A DNA stretch of 64,000 nt from Methylobacterium durans (GTDB lineage Bacteria; Pseudomonadota; Alphaproteobacteria; Rhizobiales; Beijerinckiaceae). Within the stretch, counting starts at the first letter, position 1. Each line of letters starts with the position of its first letter. The position numbers and the translations under genes were made by a program. The notes beneath the pieces were generated by a model, which saw only the letters and a list, made by a program, of their open reading frames with translations, did not search any database and was not told the origin of the DNA. The stretch is taken from contig NZ_CP029550.1 in the NCBI RefSeq assembly GCF_003173715.1, positions 496,001 through 560,000 of the forward strand, read 5' to 3'. Shown here one piece after another: positions 35,284 through 45,498 of the stretch.

Positions 35284-36975
35284 CTATCTCTCTGCTGCTG
35301 TGAGCGCGCTTGCCACACTTGATCGGAACCGCACGCCAGGTGGCTTGACGCCGTGGGTCAACAGGGCCCGCCGAACAGTTGGCTGAGCACCTGCAATGTA
35401 CACCGTCGCTCCCTGCCGTCGCGCTTTGCGCGCAAAGCCCTCGATCGTGGCGGCTGCCGTCGAATCGAGGAACGGCACACCCGAGAAATCGATGATGTAA
35501 GCCCTGGGGTGCTCACCGATGCGGTCGAGGGCAGCTCCCACAGCGGCTGCAGCGCCGAAGAAGAACGCCCCTGAGATCCGGCAGACCACGACATCCGGGT
35601 CGCTCGCAGTCGAACAAGGGCCAGAAGCATCCAGACCCACGGCGGCAGTATCAGGCCTGTCCTCCTCAATCATCGGCTGCGGGCGCTCGACATCGACCGC
35701 CTGTGCCATGCGATGCAGGAACAAAAGAGTCCCAAGGCCAAAGCCGACCAGAATGCCTTCGGTGAGGTCACGAAAGACGACGAGCAGGAACGTCGCTAGC
35801 ACCACCACTGCGTCACCACGCGAGGCGCGGATGAGCGTCCCGAACTCATGCTTCTCGGCCATGTTCCAGGCGACAACAGCCAGAACCGCCGCCAAGGCAG
35901 CAAGCGGGATGAAGCTCGCGAGCGGCGCGGCCACCAGCATGAACAGCAGCAGAAAGAGCGCGTGCAGCATGCCCGCGACGGGGCTGCGCGCACCGGAGCG
36001 CACGTTGGTGGCTGTCCGAGCTATGGTGCCGGTGACGCAGAGGCCACCGAACAGGGCCGAGGCGACATTGGCTGCTCCCTGCGCGACGAGCTCGCAGTTG
36101 GAGCGATGCCGGCGCCCGCTCATGCTGTCGGCTACGACGGCCGAGAGCAGGCTCTCGATCCCACCGAGAAGTGCGAAGGAGAGAGCAGCTGGCAGAACCG
36201 CTGCGAGTTTCTCAAGCGAGAGCGCAGGCAGATATGGGGCTGGGAGAGCACGCGGAATGCCACCGAAGCGGCTGCCGATCGTCTCAACCGGCAGATTTGC
36301 GGCCCAAGCCAGACCCGAGGCTAAGCCGACTGCGATCAGGAACGCGGGCCAGTGCGGACGATATCGTCGCACGGACACGATCAGCCCAATAGCGATCACC
36401 GCGGTCAGTACAGCCGCCCAGTTGGCCGTTGGCACTGCCTCAACCAGTGCCTGAAGCTTCGGGACAAGCTGTCCTGGCTCCTTGCCTGCAAGCGTGAGCC
36501 CGAGCAGCTCCTTGATTTGGCTGACGAAGATGATCACCGCGATGCCTGCGGTGAAGCCGATGGTGACAGGATAGGGAATGTACTTGATGAAGGTGCCGAG
36601 CCTTAGGAGGCCGATAGCCAGCAAGATCAGCCCGGAGAGCAAGGTTGCGAGGATCAGACCCTCGACGCCGTGATGCTCCACCGTGGCAGCCACCAGAACG
36701 ATGAAGGCACCAGCGGGACCGCCGATCTGAAACCGGCTGCCGCCGAGCGCGGACACGATGAAGCCGCCGACGATGGCTGCGTAGAGGCCCCGATCTGGGG
36801 TAACGCCGGACGCAATCGCGATGGCCATGGAGAGCGGCAGCGCAACAATCGCGACGGTCAGGCCTGCAACGGCGTCGGCCCGGAAGTCGCTCAGCCGATA
36901 GTGCCCCTGCAGAGTTGTGACGAGCTTCGGGGTGAACAGCTCGAGGAAGGTTGGCTGACGGCTCCGAACCATCAT
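35284..36975 (-). CDS. SulP-family anion transporter with STAS domain
   Basis: About 563 aa from ATG 36975, eight bases after AGGAG. Membrane core with SulP motifs (DAVAGLTVAIVALPLSMAIA, GLYAAIVGGFIVSALGGSRF, GGPAGAFIVLVAA), a long linker, then a C-terminal STAS domain (AYIIDFSGVPFLDSTAAATI). SulP carriers import sulfate, bicarbonate or dicarboxylates. It follows a small XRE regulator (37049-37321) on the same strand, an association suggesting dedicated control. Confidence 0.9.
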   Translation of the reverse strand: MMVRSRQPTFLELFTPKLVTTLQGHYRLSDFRADAVAGLTVAIVALPLSMAIAIASGVTPDRGLYAAIVGGFIVSALGGSRFQIGGPAGAFIVLVAATVEHHGVEGLILATLLSGLILLAIGLLRLGTFIKYIPYPVTIGFTAGIAVIIFVSQIKELLGLTLAGKEPGQLVPKLQALVEAVPTANWAAVLTAVIAIGLIVSVRRYRPHWPAFLIAVGLASGLAWAANLPVETIGSRFGGIPRALPAPYLPALSLEKLAAVLPAALSFALLGGIESLLSAVVADSMSGRRHRSNCELVAQGAANVASALFGGLCVTGTIARTATNVRSGARSPVAGMLHALFLLLFMLVAAPLASFIPLAALAAVLAVVAWNMAEKHEFGTLIRASRGDAVVVLATFLLVVFRDLTEGILVGFGLGTLLFLHRMAQAVDVERPQPMIEEDRPDTAAVGLDASGPCSTASDPDVVVCRISGAFFFGAAAAVGAALDRIGEHPRAYIIDFSGVPFLDSTAAATIEGFARKARRQGATVYIAGAQPTVRRALLTHGVKPPGVRFRSSVASALTAAER

Positions 36976-37048
36976 CTGCGTTGGCTCCTGATCGCGGCGG
37001 AGACGCGGGCCGAGAAGGCCAGGCGCGCCTGTCGCGAGGACTGGGAGG

Positions 37049-37321
37049 TCAGGCTGGACCGCCGGTCGGGCTCTTTGGCTGCATGAGGCGGACGCCACGG
37101 CCACCTTCTCGGCTGATCATGTTGTCGCTGATCAACTCAATGCCGGCACGATTGAAGGCTTCGACGACCTTGGTGAGCGTGTCGACGACGCCCCGAACGT
37201 TGCCGTCGCTGGCTTCCATGCGCTGGATGGTCGGCAACGAGACGCCGGACAGCTCGGCGAGCTGGCGTTGATCGATGCCCAGCAGAGCTCGTGCGGCACG
37301 CATCTGAGCGGCGGTGATCAT
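37049..37321 (-). CDS. XRE-family helix-turn-helix regulator
   Basis: 90 aa. The Cro/C1-type domain occupies residues 5-55 (MRAARALLGIDQRQLAELSGVSLPTIQRME, abbreviated RQLAELSGVSLPTIQRME), followed by FNRAGIELISDN. The first DNA-binding helix pair is clear. It lies directly upstream of sulP, so it probably regulates that gene or itself. Confidence 0.85.
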   Translation of the reverse strand: MITAAQMRAARALLGIDQRQLAELSGVSLPTIQRMEASDGNVRGVVDTLTKVVEAFNRAGIELISDNMISREGGRGVRLMQPKSPTGGPA

Positions 37322-37584
37322 GGCAGCTTACCCACGGCCATCTAGATGTACAACGGGGTAGGAGTGATGTCTACAACATCAAAGCTAATGAGCGGTATCT
37401 GAGCGCTCTCGCTTTTGCCCCGGCACGCCGTCCCGAAGGTAGGGCAATGCCCTGGTTGAGATGCTGCCCGGATGTCCTTCCGCATCAAAGAGGCAGTAGC
37501 GGCGTTCGGGTACCGAGCCTCAAACTGCGAAAGCAGGGTCGCGCTTCCACGGTCAGCACCCCGCGCGAGTTATTTTTGAGCGAC
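37322..37584. other. Intergenic region upstream of the aldehyde dehydrogenase
   Basis: About 260 bp without a gene. It separates the divergent XRE/sulP pair from the aldehyde dehydrogenase promoter. Confidence 0.5.
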
Positions 37585-37598
37585 TTGATTTGAATCAA
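37585..37598 (+). promoter_or_regulatory. FixK/FNR box upstream of the aldehyde dehydrogenase
   Basis: TTGATTTGAATCAA, identical to the ccoN box. The centre is 223 bp from ATG 37815, so a long leader or an unseen small gene would be needed. Confidence 0.6.
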
Positions 37599-37814
37599 TA
37601 CACACCGTCACAGCTGCGATAGGAGCTGTCGCACTCGACAGCAGTCTAATTCCGCATGCCTGGCAGCAGGGCCTCATCAGTGGCGCATCGACCCGGCAAC
37701 GCGGGTGAACGCCATTAGCGGCGGTATTTCGCTGCCAGGCTGGTGACAACGCATGCCATTGGCTGCGGCCGAGAAAGAACACAGCGCACAAGACGCCCGA
37801 CGGAGGAGACACCC

Positions 37815-39335
<1,521 letters not shown>

Positions 39336-39357
39336 GAGCTTCGCCCCGCACGAGGAG

Positions 39358-39380
39358 CGCCCCGGCCGACAGCCGGGGCG
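39358..39380 (+). terminator. Hairpin after the aldehyde dehydrogenase
   Basis: A 9-bp GC stem (CGCCCCGGC / GCCGGGGCG) with a CGACA loop, 22 bp after the stop, followed by ATCTT. The weak T run makes it terminator-like. Confidence 0.6.
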
Positions 39381-39653
39381 ATCTTGCATTGATCGGGGAT
39401 GAACGATCCTGGCGGCAGGAGCACCGCCACGCTCATGGTCAGACCCGCAGAATACGCTGCGAATTTTCGATGCCAGGCGCGGATCACCGCCCGCGCGGAC
39501 TCTGCTGTCGAAAACAGCCGCGGTCATCCTCGCGCCCCGATCTGGCGTGGTAACCTTCAGCATGGGAAGGAAACTGCCTTTGCCGCCAGAAGCGGGCCTG
39601 GGTGTTCGTCGAACTGCCACAGTGCGCCGAAAGACGGAGGGTGCTGGCCCGGC

Positions 39654-40583
39654 ATGACCACTCTGTACCTCCACCATGCCGCAGCCTTGAACCACCTGGC
39701 CGAGCCCGGTCATCCGGAACGGGCGGACCGCATCCGGGTGATCGAGCGCAGCCTTGAGCAGGAGCGCTTCACCGCTCTCGTCCGCGAGCAGGCGCCCTCA
39801 GCCCCTGTCGAGCCCATCCTCCGGGCCCATGAGCAACGCTACGTCCAGATGGTGATTGAGGATCTGCGCCGTGGCGGACCACTCCGCGCAGACGTCGACA
39901 CCCCTCTGTCGATGGGAACCCTCGAGGCAGTGCTTCGCAGCATCGGAGGCGCCCTGCAGGCCGTGGACGAGGTCATGACCGGACAGGTGCAGAACGCCTT
40001 CTCGGCCATGCGGCCGCCCGGCCATCATGCCGAGCGAGCCAGAGCCACCGGCTTCTGTTTCTTCAACACGGTCGCCATAGCGGCGCGCCACGCCCAGGCC
40101 GTCCACGGAGCCGAGCGGGTCGCGATCCTCGACTGGGATGCTCATCACGGCAACGGCACGCAGGACATCTTCTGGAACGACGCCAGCGTGCTCTACTGCT
40201 CCACCCACGAGATGCCGCTCTACCCCGGGACCGGAGCCGCAGGAGAGCAGGGTGCGCACGGCACGATCCTGAACGTGCCGCTCGCCGCCGAAGATGACGG
40301 AGCGGTGTTTCGCGAGGCGCTCAAGGCCGCCGTGCTGCCGCGGCTGGAGGCATTTCGGCCCGATCTCGTCTTGATCTCGGCTGGCTTTGACGCGCATTGG
40401 CGTGACCCGCTGGCCAACCTGAACCTGACCGAGCGGGATTTCGGCTGGGCAACGCGACAGCTGATGGAAATCGCTGGCCGCGTCTGCGGCGGACGCATCG
40501 TGTCCGTGCTTGAGGGCGGCTACGATCTGATCGGCTTGTCCACGTCCGTGGCTGCGCACGTCTCGGCGCTGATGGAAGCGTGA
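39654..40583 (+). CDS. Histone-deacetylase-like (class II) amidohydrolase
   Basis: 309 aa. Zn-hydrolase family (HDAC/AcuC/APAH): GHPERADRIRVI near the start, RPPGHHAERARATGFCFFN with the HH charge relay, ILDWDAHHGNGTQDIFW with the Zn-binding Asp/His, and LISAGFDAHWRDPLANLNL with the second Asp, ending VLEGGYDL. It probably deacetylates small acetylated amines or acetyl-lysine. GGAGG lies fourteen bases from the ATG. Its relation to the aldehyde dehydrogenase, 318 bp upstream, is unclear. Confidence 0.88.
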   Translation: MTTLYLHHAAALNHLAEPGHPERADRIRVIERSLEQERFTALVREQAPSAPVEPILRAHEQRYVQMVIEDLRRGGPLRADVDTPLSMGTLEAVLRSIGGALQAVDEVMTGQVQNAFSAMRPPGHHAERARATGFCFFNTVAIAARHAQAVHGAERVAILDWDAHHGNGTQDIFWNDASVLYCSTHEMPLYPGTGAAGEQGAHGTILNVPLAAEDDGAVFREALKAAVLPRLEAFRPDLVLISAGFDAHWRDPLANLNLTERDFGWATRQLMEIAGRVCGGRIVSVLEGGYDLIGLSTSVAAHVSALMEA

Positions 40584-40838
40584 GAGCGGGTCCGCGGCGA
40601 TTACGCTCCTCAGCGCGTTCGGCACAGAACCTTTCGTGGTGGAGGCGAGGGCTGTGCGCAGATCAAGGCCTCACCGACGCGACATGCCCGCGTGTGCCCG
40701 AGCACTCAGCTCGCGCCGAAGGCCGATTGTCGCGTCTCCCACGGACAGCCAAGCCAAGCGAAATGGTGTGCAGTGCACCATATGATGGTAGCACGGCGCC
40801 GATCTTCGTCGGCTGACCGTGAGACACACGTGAGTGCA

Positions 40839-41129
40839 ATGAGTTTCATGTTTTCCCCGGCTACTCGGGCTGATGCTAGGCTGGCCAATCATCTTATCGA
40901 GCAGCGCGGCAGCGGGTTCTGCGTCGTGGCCGCTGCCACTGGGCAGGTGATCTACACACCGCCAGACTTCCTGAAGGCCGCGATCACGAGCCCCGCTGAC
41001 CTGCAGCTTCTGACCGAGGCACTCGACCGCGGTGAGCGGTACATCGATGCCGTGACAGCCTTCGAGGCCGATCGCGCTGACGAGCTTCGCGCCCGTCACG
41101 CCATCTCAGCGGCGCTCAGGTCGCTTTGA
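40839..41129 (+). CDS. Hypothetical protein, 96 residues
   Basis: From ATG 40839 (GTG 40830 also possible). Acidic, helical, with GFCVVAAATGQVIYTPPDFLKA and AFEADRADELRARHA. No recognised motif. First of the short genes in the accessory segment. Confidence 0.45.
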   Translation: MSFMFSPATRADARLANHLIEQRGSGFCVVAAATGQVIYTPPDFLKAAITSPADLQLLTEALDRGERYIDAVTAFEADRADELRARHAISAALRSL

Positions 41130-41173
41130 CCCGTTAGCTGAGCGGTCTGCGCCGAATGCCACCTAGAGCAAGC

Positions 41174-41536
41174 TCACCGCTCCGTCAGGCAATCGAGGAC
41201 GGCTGCCAGGATGGCGAGCCCGACCCTGCCGGAGTGATAGGCTGCCGCAGCTGCACCGTCTTCGCTCGCGCTTGCACCAACGACGCTCAGCGCTCTGCCG
41301 CCACCTGCCGACCAGAACAGTTCGAGGCGCTGGCCTGGCAGAGCGCATGTGGCAAGCAGGAGAGCAGCGTCGGCCCAGGCCAGTGCGTCCAGAAGCACGG
41401 CGAAGCGAACCTTCGTGTCCGGCGACTGCGTGCCCGTGCATGCAAACCAGACGTCGATGAACAGCTGGCGGTCTGGCGCTTCAGCGTCGGCGACGCGCTC
41501 GCGCAGGCTGTTGAGAACCGCGATCTCCTTCTTCAT
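41174..41536 (-). CDS. Hypothetical protein, 120 residues
   Basis: From ATG 41536 with a weak purine-rich GGGGG upstream. Begins MKKEIAVLNSLRERVADAEA and contains VRFAVLLDALAWADAALLL, an Ala/Leu-rich helix. No motif that assigns a function. Antisense to neighbouring frames, so the call rests on length and upstream site. Confidence 0.45.
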   Translation of the reverse strand: MKKEIAVLNSLRERVADAEAPDRQLFIDVWFACTGTQSPDTKVRFAVLLDALAWADAALLLATCALPGQRLELFWSAGGGRALSVVGASASEDGAAAAAYHSGRVGLAILAAVLDCLTER

Positions 41537-41651
41537 CCATCCCCCAGAGAGAAACTCACCATCGCGGACGCGTCACCAAGGAGGGCAGACTTCCACGGAG
41601 AGCGCGAATCGTAGACGATCCGTCCCTTCTGCGGCGATCCGCGAGGCGACG

Positions 41652-41873
41652 ATGGACGAGCAGACCGACCAGTTCGACGCGTTGGGCTCCGATGGTGAGG
41701 CCTACACGGTCGTGAAGTATCAGGCCGTCCTGCGAAACCGGAACTACGGCGGCTTCATGCGGCCTCATGGCTTCACGCGCTACGCACTTGTAGACGGCTC
41801 ACGCGTCGAGCGCCTCGACGACGGCGCATTCCGCGTGGCCGGCACCGACCTGATGCTGCGGAAGATCTTCTAA
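41652..41873 (+). CDS. Small protein of unknown function, 73 residues
   Basis: From ATG 41652 (MDEQTDQFDALGSDGEAYTV). A beta-rich domain follows with VKYQAVLRNRNYGGFMRPHG, YALVDGSRVERLDDGAFR and AGTDLMLRKI. The pattern resembles small proteins frequent in Methylobacterium genomes, by recall. No known function. Confidence 0.65.
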   Translation: MDEQTDQFDALGSDGEAYTVVKYQAVLRNRNYGGFMRPHGFTRYALVDGSRVERLDDGAFRVAGTDLMLRKIF

Positions 41874-42024
41874 GTGCTTGGCTGTTGCCTCCGCCTTTTG
41901 CGCCATCAGATGCGCCGATGCGGCCGGCCAATCACAGCCAGCGAGTTCCGCGCTTACCGGATGTATGGCCACTGATCATCGTGAGGGGCGGGCACAAGCC
42001 TGACCTGTGCCGGCCCCCGCGGTC

Positions 42025-42591
42025 CTACTCTGCGAGAGCAGGTTCGGCAGCTTTGCGGCGTGTGCGCGGCTTCGCGGGAGCCTCTGCCGCCTTCTTGCGA
42101 GTGCCCCGGCCCTTCGGCGCTTCGGCGGCAGGTGCCAGTGCGCTCACCGTCTCAGCGGTCGCGGCAGCCTTGGTCGCCGCTTTGTTGCGCTGCTGGCCAA
42201 GGCCGAGGCTCTTGGCGAGCGAGGAGCGCTGCTCCGAGTAGGAGGCCGACACCATTGGGTAGTCGCGCGGCAGGCCCCACTTCTCCCGGTAGCTCTCGGG
42301 CGTGAGGCCGCGGATCGTCAGGTGACGACGCAGCGTCTTGTAGGGCTTGCCATCCTCGAAGCTGATCAGCGCCTCCGGCGTGATCGACTTCTTGATCTGC
42401 GCCGGCGTGAGCTTGACCTCCGGCTCACCGGGTGCAGCACTCTGGCTCAAGCCCGCCAAGGCAGCATGCACGCTCGCGACCAGCCCCGGCAGGTCGCTCG
42501 CGGATGCATGATTGTTGGACAGGTATGCAGAGACAATGTCGACCGTCAGATCGAGGTGGTTGCTGCTTGCTGCTTCGGCGGTGTCAGACAT
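42025..42591 (-). CDS. MucR/Ros-family regulator lacking zinc ligands (copy 1)
   Basis: 188 aa. Ros/MucR domain: LTVDIVSAYLSNNHASASDL at the N-terminus, then ALISFEDGKPYKTLRRHLTI, GLTPESYREKWGLPRDYPMV and SYSEQRSSLAKSLGLGQQR. In classical Ros the four zinc ligands are Cys, Cys, His, His; here the positions read Ser, Asp, His, Arg. The Lys/Ala/Pro-rich tail (about 135-188) is AT-hook-like. Non-zinc Ros homologues are known in Mesorhizobium. Near-identical to the gene at 45499-46065. Confidence 0.88.
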   Translation of the reverse strand: MSDTAEAASSNHLDLTVDIVSAYLSNNHASASDLPGLVASVHAALAGLSQSAAPGEPEVKLTPAQIKKSITPEALISFEDGKPYKTLRRHLTIRGLTPESYREKWGLPRDYPMVSASYSEQRSSLAKSLGLGQQRNKAATKAAATAETVSALAPAAEAPKGRGTRKKAAEAPAKPRTRRKAAEPALAE

Positions 42592-42858
42592 GAAGAACTC
42601 CTTCCTCGATCTCTTGTCTCATACACCTGCAAAAATCATACTTGCCGGCAATTAGTGCCGGCAGAAAAAGTCTGCTTTTCCAAAGGCACATTGATCTAGT
42701 CTGACCAAGTCACGACAGGGCAGCCATCAAAAACCTCGTCTACTTACAGTCTTGAGGTTGCAGGCTGGCGCGCCGATCGCCGCCTGCAGTCGCATCGGCA
42801 AAGCATTGCCGTGCTGTGCGTTGTCTGAGCCTCACGTCGCGCAGCGAGGATCGTCGTC

Positions 42859-43560
42859 ATGCCAACCTACGCCATCGCAGACCTACATGGCCGCTTCGAC
42901 CTCTTCACGAAGGCGATCGCTGCCATCACGGAGCGTGGCGGCGGCACGGTTGTGCTCACGGGCGACTACGTCGATCGCGGTCCTGAAAGCCGGCAGATCA
43001 TCGACGCGCTCATAGCAGGCCCGCCAGCGGGCCAGGAATGGATCGCCCTGAAGGGCAACCACGAAGACATGATGGTCAGTGTCTGCCGCGGGCAGGCGGC
43101 CGTTGGGTGGTGGATGGAGAATGGTGGGGCGCAGACCCTGCTCTCCTACGGCCATCCCATGGCCGGAGGCGTCGATCTATCGGTCGTTCCCCGCGAGCAC
43201 CTCGACTGGCTTGATCGCCTCCCGATCGTGCTCCGGGATGGTCGCCGCCTGTTCGTTCATGCCGGCGTTGACCCCATGATCGCCCTGGACCTGCAAAGCG
43301 AGAGGAAGTGCCTCTGGATGCTCTACCCGGACGGGTTCGCGGGCGGTCACGGCGATCTGCACGTGGTCCATGGTCATCATCAGTTCGCCGACGGGCCCAA
43401 GCTCTACGCTGGCCGGACCAACCTTGACACCTTCGCCTGGTACACCGGCCGGCTCGTGATCGGGGTGTTCGACGACGCTGTGCCCGGCGGCCCAGTCGGG
43501 CTGATCGAGATCATCGGCGAGCCTCACGAGCTGGCTCTCCGCGGGGCCTCTGAGGGCTGA
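42859..43560 (+). CDS. PPP-type serine/threonine phosphatase or diadenosine hydrolase
   Basis: 233 aa. The four metallophosphoesterase motifs are present: ADLHGRFDLF, GDYVDRGPES, GNHEDMM and, later, HAGVDPM and VHGHHQF. This set is that of small bacterial PPP phosphatases (PrpA-like) and ApaH-type hydrolases; activity on phosphoprotein or Ap4A cannot be separated by sequence. It is in the accessory segment next to a MucR-type gene. Confidence 0.85.
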   Translation: MPTYAIADLHGRFDLFTKAIAAITERGGGTVVLTGDYVDRGPESRQIIDALIAGPPAGQEWIALKGNHEDMMVSVCRGQAAVGWWMENGGAQTLLSYGHPMAGGVDLSVVPREHLDWLDRLPIVLRDGRRLFVHAGVDPMIALDLQSERKCLWMLYPDGFAGGHGDLHVVHGHHQFADGPKLYAGRTNLDTFAWYTGRLVIGVFDDAVPGGPVGLIEIIGEPHELALRGASEG

Positions 43561-43605
43561 GCACTCCCACCACTGCGCTGGAGCTGTGCACCCAGGGCGA
43601 CGTCG

Positions 43606-44406
43606 GTGCTGCTGACCACCGAGGACGAGTGGCGCACTTGGCTTGAGGCGCCGATCACAGGGGCTCTGCAGCTGCAACGGCCGCTGCCGAATGAGATGAT
43701 GAAGGTCGTCGCACGCGACGCGTGTAAGGACGCGGACTGCTGTGCCCGCAGCGCGTCCAAACTGCACCTGCTGTTCGGCTTGACCGTGCTGCTCGCAGGC
43801 TGCGAGAGGGAGGGGATGGATCCCACCATCCCGCCTGCCATCCTGTTCGGCCTCGCCCGTGACATCCTCCGCAACGAGATGGGCAAGCGCATCGAACAGC
43901 GCCGGGCCACGGGGCGAGACACACCCGAAGGCGCACGGCTCACGCAGGAGATCTCCAGGCTGGTCGACCTCGGCAAGGATCTCGACGAGACCACAGCCAG
44001 GCAGATCATCGCGGCGGGTCGCGCAGCCGTAGACAGCAAGCTTGCACCTCAGAAGATGCCTCGCATCGATGCAGCGGAGATCCGCGAGCGCTATCCGGAT
44101 CTGCTCGCCGATGATGCGCAGGTCTGGGTTGGCGCCGGCTGGACCGAGATCCTCAACGACGCGTTCGATGCGGTGAGGGACAGCGCCGTCGTCGTGCGGG
44201 TGGCCCGCGAGCACTGCGCCGGTCTGCACCTGATCATCGGTCCCAAGGCCGATTGGTTGGGGGCCGACTTCGATCTCGCAGCCGAGGTGACGGAGCGAAC
44301 CTGGTCGCGCTCTCTGCAGGTATGCGAGACCTGCGGCCAGCAGTCGGCAGAGCGAGCTTGGTCTCGATACCGGACGCGCTGCGCCGAACATGCGGAGGTT
44401 CGTTAG
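43606..44406 (+). CDS. Unknown protein with an SRAP (YedK/HMCES) C-terminal remnant at its N-terminus
   Basis: 266 aa. The first 42 residues (VLLTTEDEWRTWLEAP, then ALQLQRPLPNEMMKVVAR) are the end of an SRAP-domain peptidase, which handles abasic DNA; its catalytic Cys and all upstream parts are absent. The remainder is unrelated: MDPTIPPAILFGLARDILRN, GRDTPEGARLTQEISRLV, and a C-terminal CETCGQQSAERAWSRYRTRC with two Cys pairs that could bind zinc. The true start may be the Met in MDPTIPP, making the SRAP part a silent leftover. Function unknown. Confidence 0.6.
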   Translation: MLLTTEDEWRTWLEAPITGALQLQRPLPNEMMKVVARDACKDADCCARSASKLHLLFGLTVLLAGCEREGMDPTIPPAILFGLARDILRNEMGKRIEQRRATGRDTPEGARLTQEISRLVDLGKDLDETTARQIIAAGRAAVDSKLAPQKMPRIDAAEIRERYPDLLADDAQVWVGAGWTEILNDAFDAVRDSAVVVRVAREHCAGLHLIIGPKADWLGADFDLAAEVTERTWSRSLQVCETCGQQSAERAWSRYRTRCAEHAEVR

Positions 44407-44471
44407 CTCGGGAGGCGCAGTGCCTTCTGTCGAGACGGCTGGGCCACCTTTAGGAACGTGGGACAGTGCAG

Positions 44472-44630
44472 ATGCAGCTAGTGGATCAGGACGGCGACTA
44501 CCGCGAGCGTGGCGTGGCTGATGGCCGTGCCTGCGTTGCCGACATCAACGCCAACGGCGGGAGCGAGATCCTGCTCGCCGGCCGTAGCGACATGGCTGTG
44601 ATAATCGCTGCGGCCGTGAGGCGCTGGTAA
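44472..44630 (+). CDS. Hypothetical peptide, 52 residues
   Basis: MQLVDQDGDYRERGVADGRA, then DINANGGSEILLAGRSDMAV and a hydrophobic end. No motif, no strong ribosome-binding site. Confidence 0.35.
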   Translation: MQLVDQDGDYRERGVADGRACVADINANGGSEILLAGRSDMAVIIAAAVRRW

Positions 44631-44697
44631 GCGCCACCAATAGGAACCCCGATGGGACGCACGGCATTTCAGGCTCCCGCACCGGAGCAGGCGCATT

Positions 44698-44961
44698 GTG
44701 GCTGAGACACCTACGATCAGCGAGCTATTCAAAGCCAAAGAGATTAGCGAGGAAGAAATCGACACGGCCATCACGGACTACGTAGCCGGAGCGTTGGACG
44801 AGTTCGTCGTGTTCGCAGATATCTACAGGGTCAACATGGCGGCAGCAGTCCAGGCGCACCCTCAGTTGCGTGACCGCGCCCATGATCCCGATGCCTCAGA
44901 GTTCCTGAAGCGCATCGCCGTCAGGACGGCGCTCATGCTGGCCCGGCCGGAGACGCTATGA
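44698..44961 (+). CDS. Small protein, 87 residues, first of an overlapping trio
   Basis: GTG start; MAETPTISELFKAKEISEEE then IDTAITDYVAGALDEFVVFA and FLKRIAVRTALMLARPETL. Acidic, helical, unknown family. Its TGA overlaps the next ATG (ATGA), so translation is coupled. Confidence 0.6.
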   Translation: MAETPTISELFKAKEISEEEIDTAITDYVAGALDEFVVFADIYRVNMAAAVQAHPQLRDRAHDPDASEFLKRIAVRTALMLARPETL

Positions 44962-45065
44962 TCGAGGACCGAGCCGAGCGAGTCGCCCGCCTCATGCTGA
45001 CGGTCGCGGTAATCCCGGCCGCACTAGCTCTCGGCGGCATGATGCTTCTATGGCACTCGCCATGA
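44958..45065 (+). CDS. 35-residue membrane peptide, second of the trio
   Basis: MIEDRAERVARLMLTVAVIP then AALALGGMMLLWHSP: a short basic start and one transmembrane helix. ATGA overlaps on both sides tie it to its neighbours, which supports its being real despite its size. Confidence 0.55.
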   Translation: MIEDRAERVARLMLTVAVIPAALALGGMMLLWHSP

Positions 45066-45319
45066 CCGAACCTGACCACTTCGAACCACCCTGGCGGATG
45101 GTCGAGCTTCCGGACGCCTTCCGCGTCGAGGATGCGAATGGGCTGATGATCGCTCAGCTGCAGTTCACCGACGATCCAGAGCAACTCGCATTCACTGGGC
45201 GCCTGTCGAGGGATGAGGCCTGGCGCGTCGCACTTCGCGTGGCCAGCACACCCGACAGCCACATCGCAATGATGATACTTGAGCAGGAGCGAGCGGCTGC
45301 GGCACGCAAGCGGAAGTGA
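45062..45319 (+). CDS. Small protein, 85 residues, third of the trio
   Basis: ATG 45062 overlaps the previous stop; the ATG at 45050 is in the same frame. MTEPDHFEPPWRMVELPDAF, then ANGLMIAQLQFTDDPEQLAF and a C-terminal basic tail AAAARKRK. Unknown function. Confidence 0.55.
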   Translation: MTEPDHFEPPWRMVELPDAFRVEDANGLMIAQLQFTDDPEQLAFTGRLSRDEAWRVALRVASTPDSHIAMMILEQERAAAARKRK

Positions 45320-45498
45320 GCTGCTTCTCGCTGCACGTCGTGCGCCGGGCGCTCGACGTTCTCACTGGCGGGCTTCCGTCTGCTGCGCACACGCGAAAGA
45401 GCCCGCCACGGCGAACCGGGCGGGCTGAAATCGGAGGGTTGAAACTACGGAAGCCCCGCAGTTGGTATGCTGAAGGTCAATTCAGTCGCGGGGAGAAC

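Noticed and set aside
39386..39400. TTGATCGGGG as a FixK/FNR box after the aldehyde dehydrogenase
   Set aside because: Right half-site TCAA is missing.
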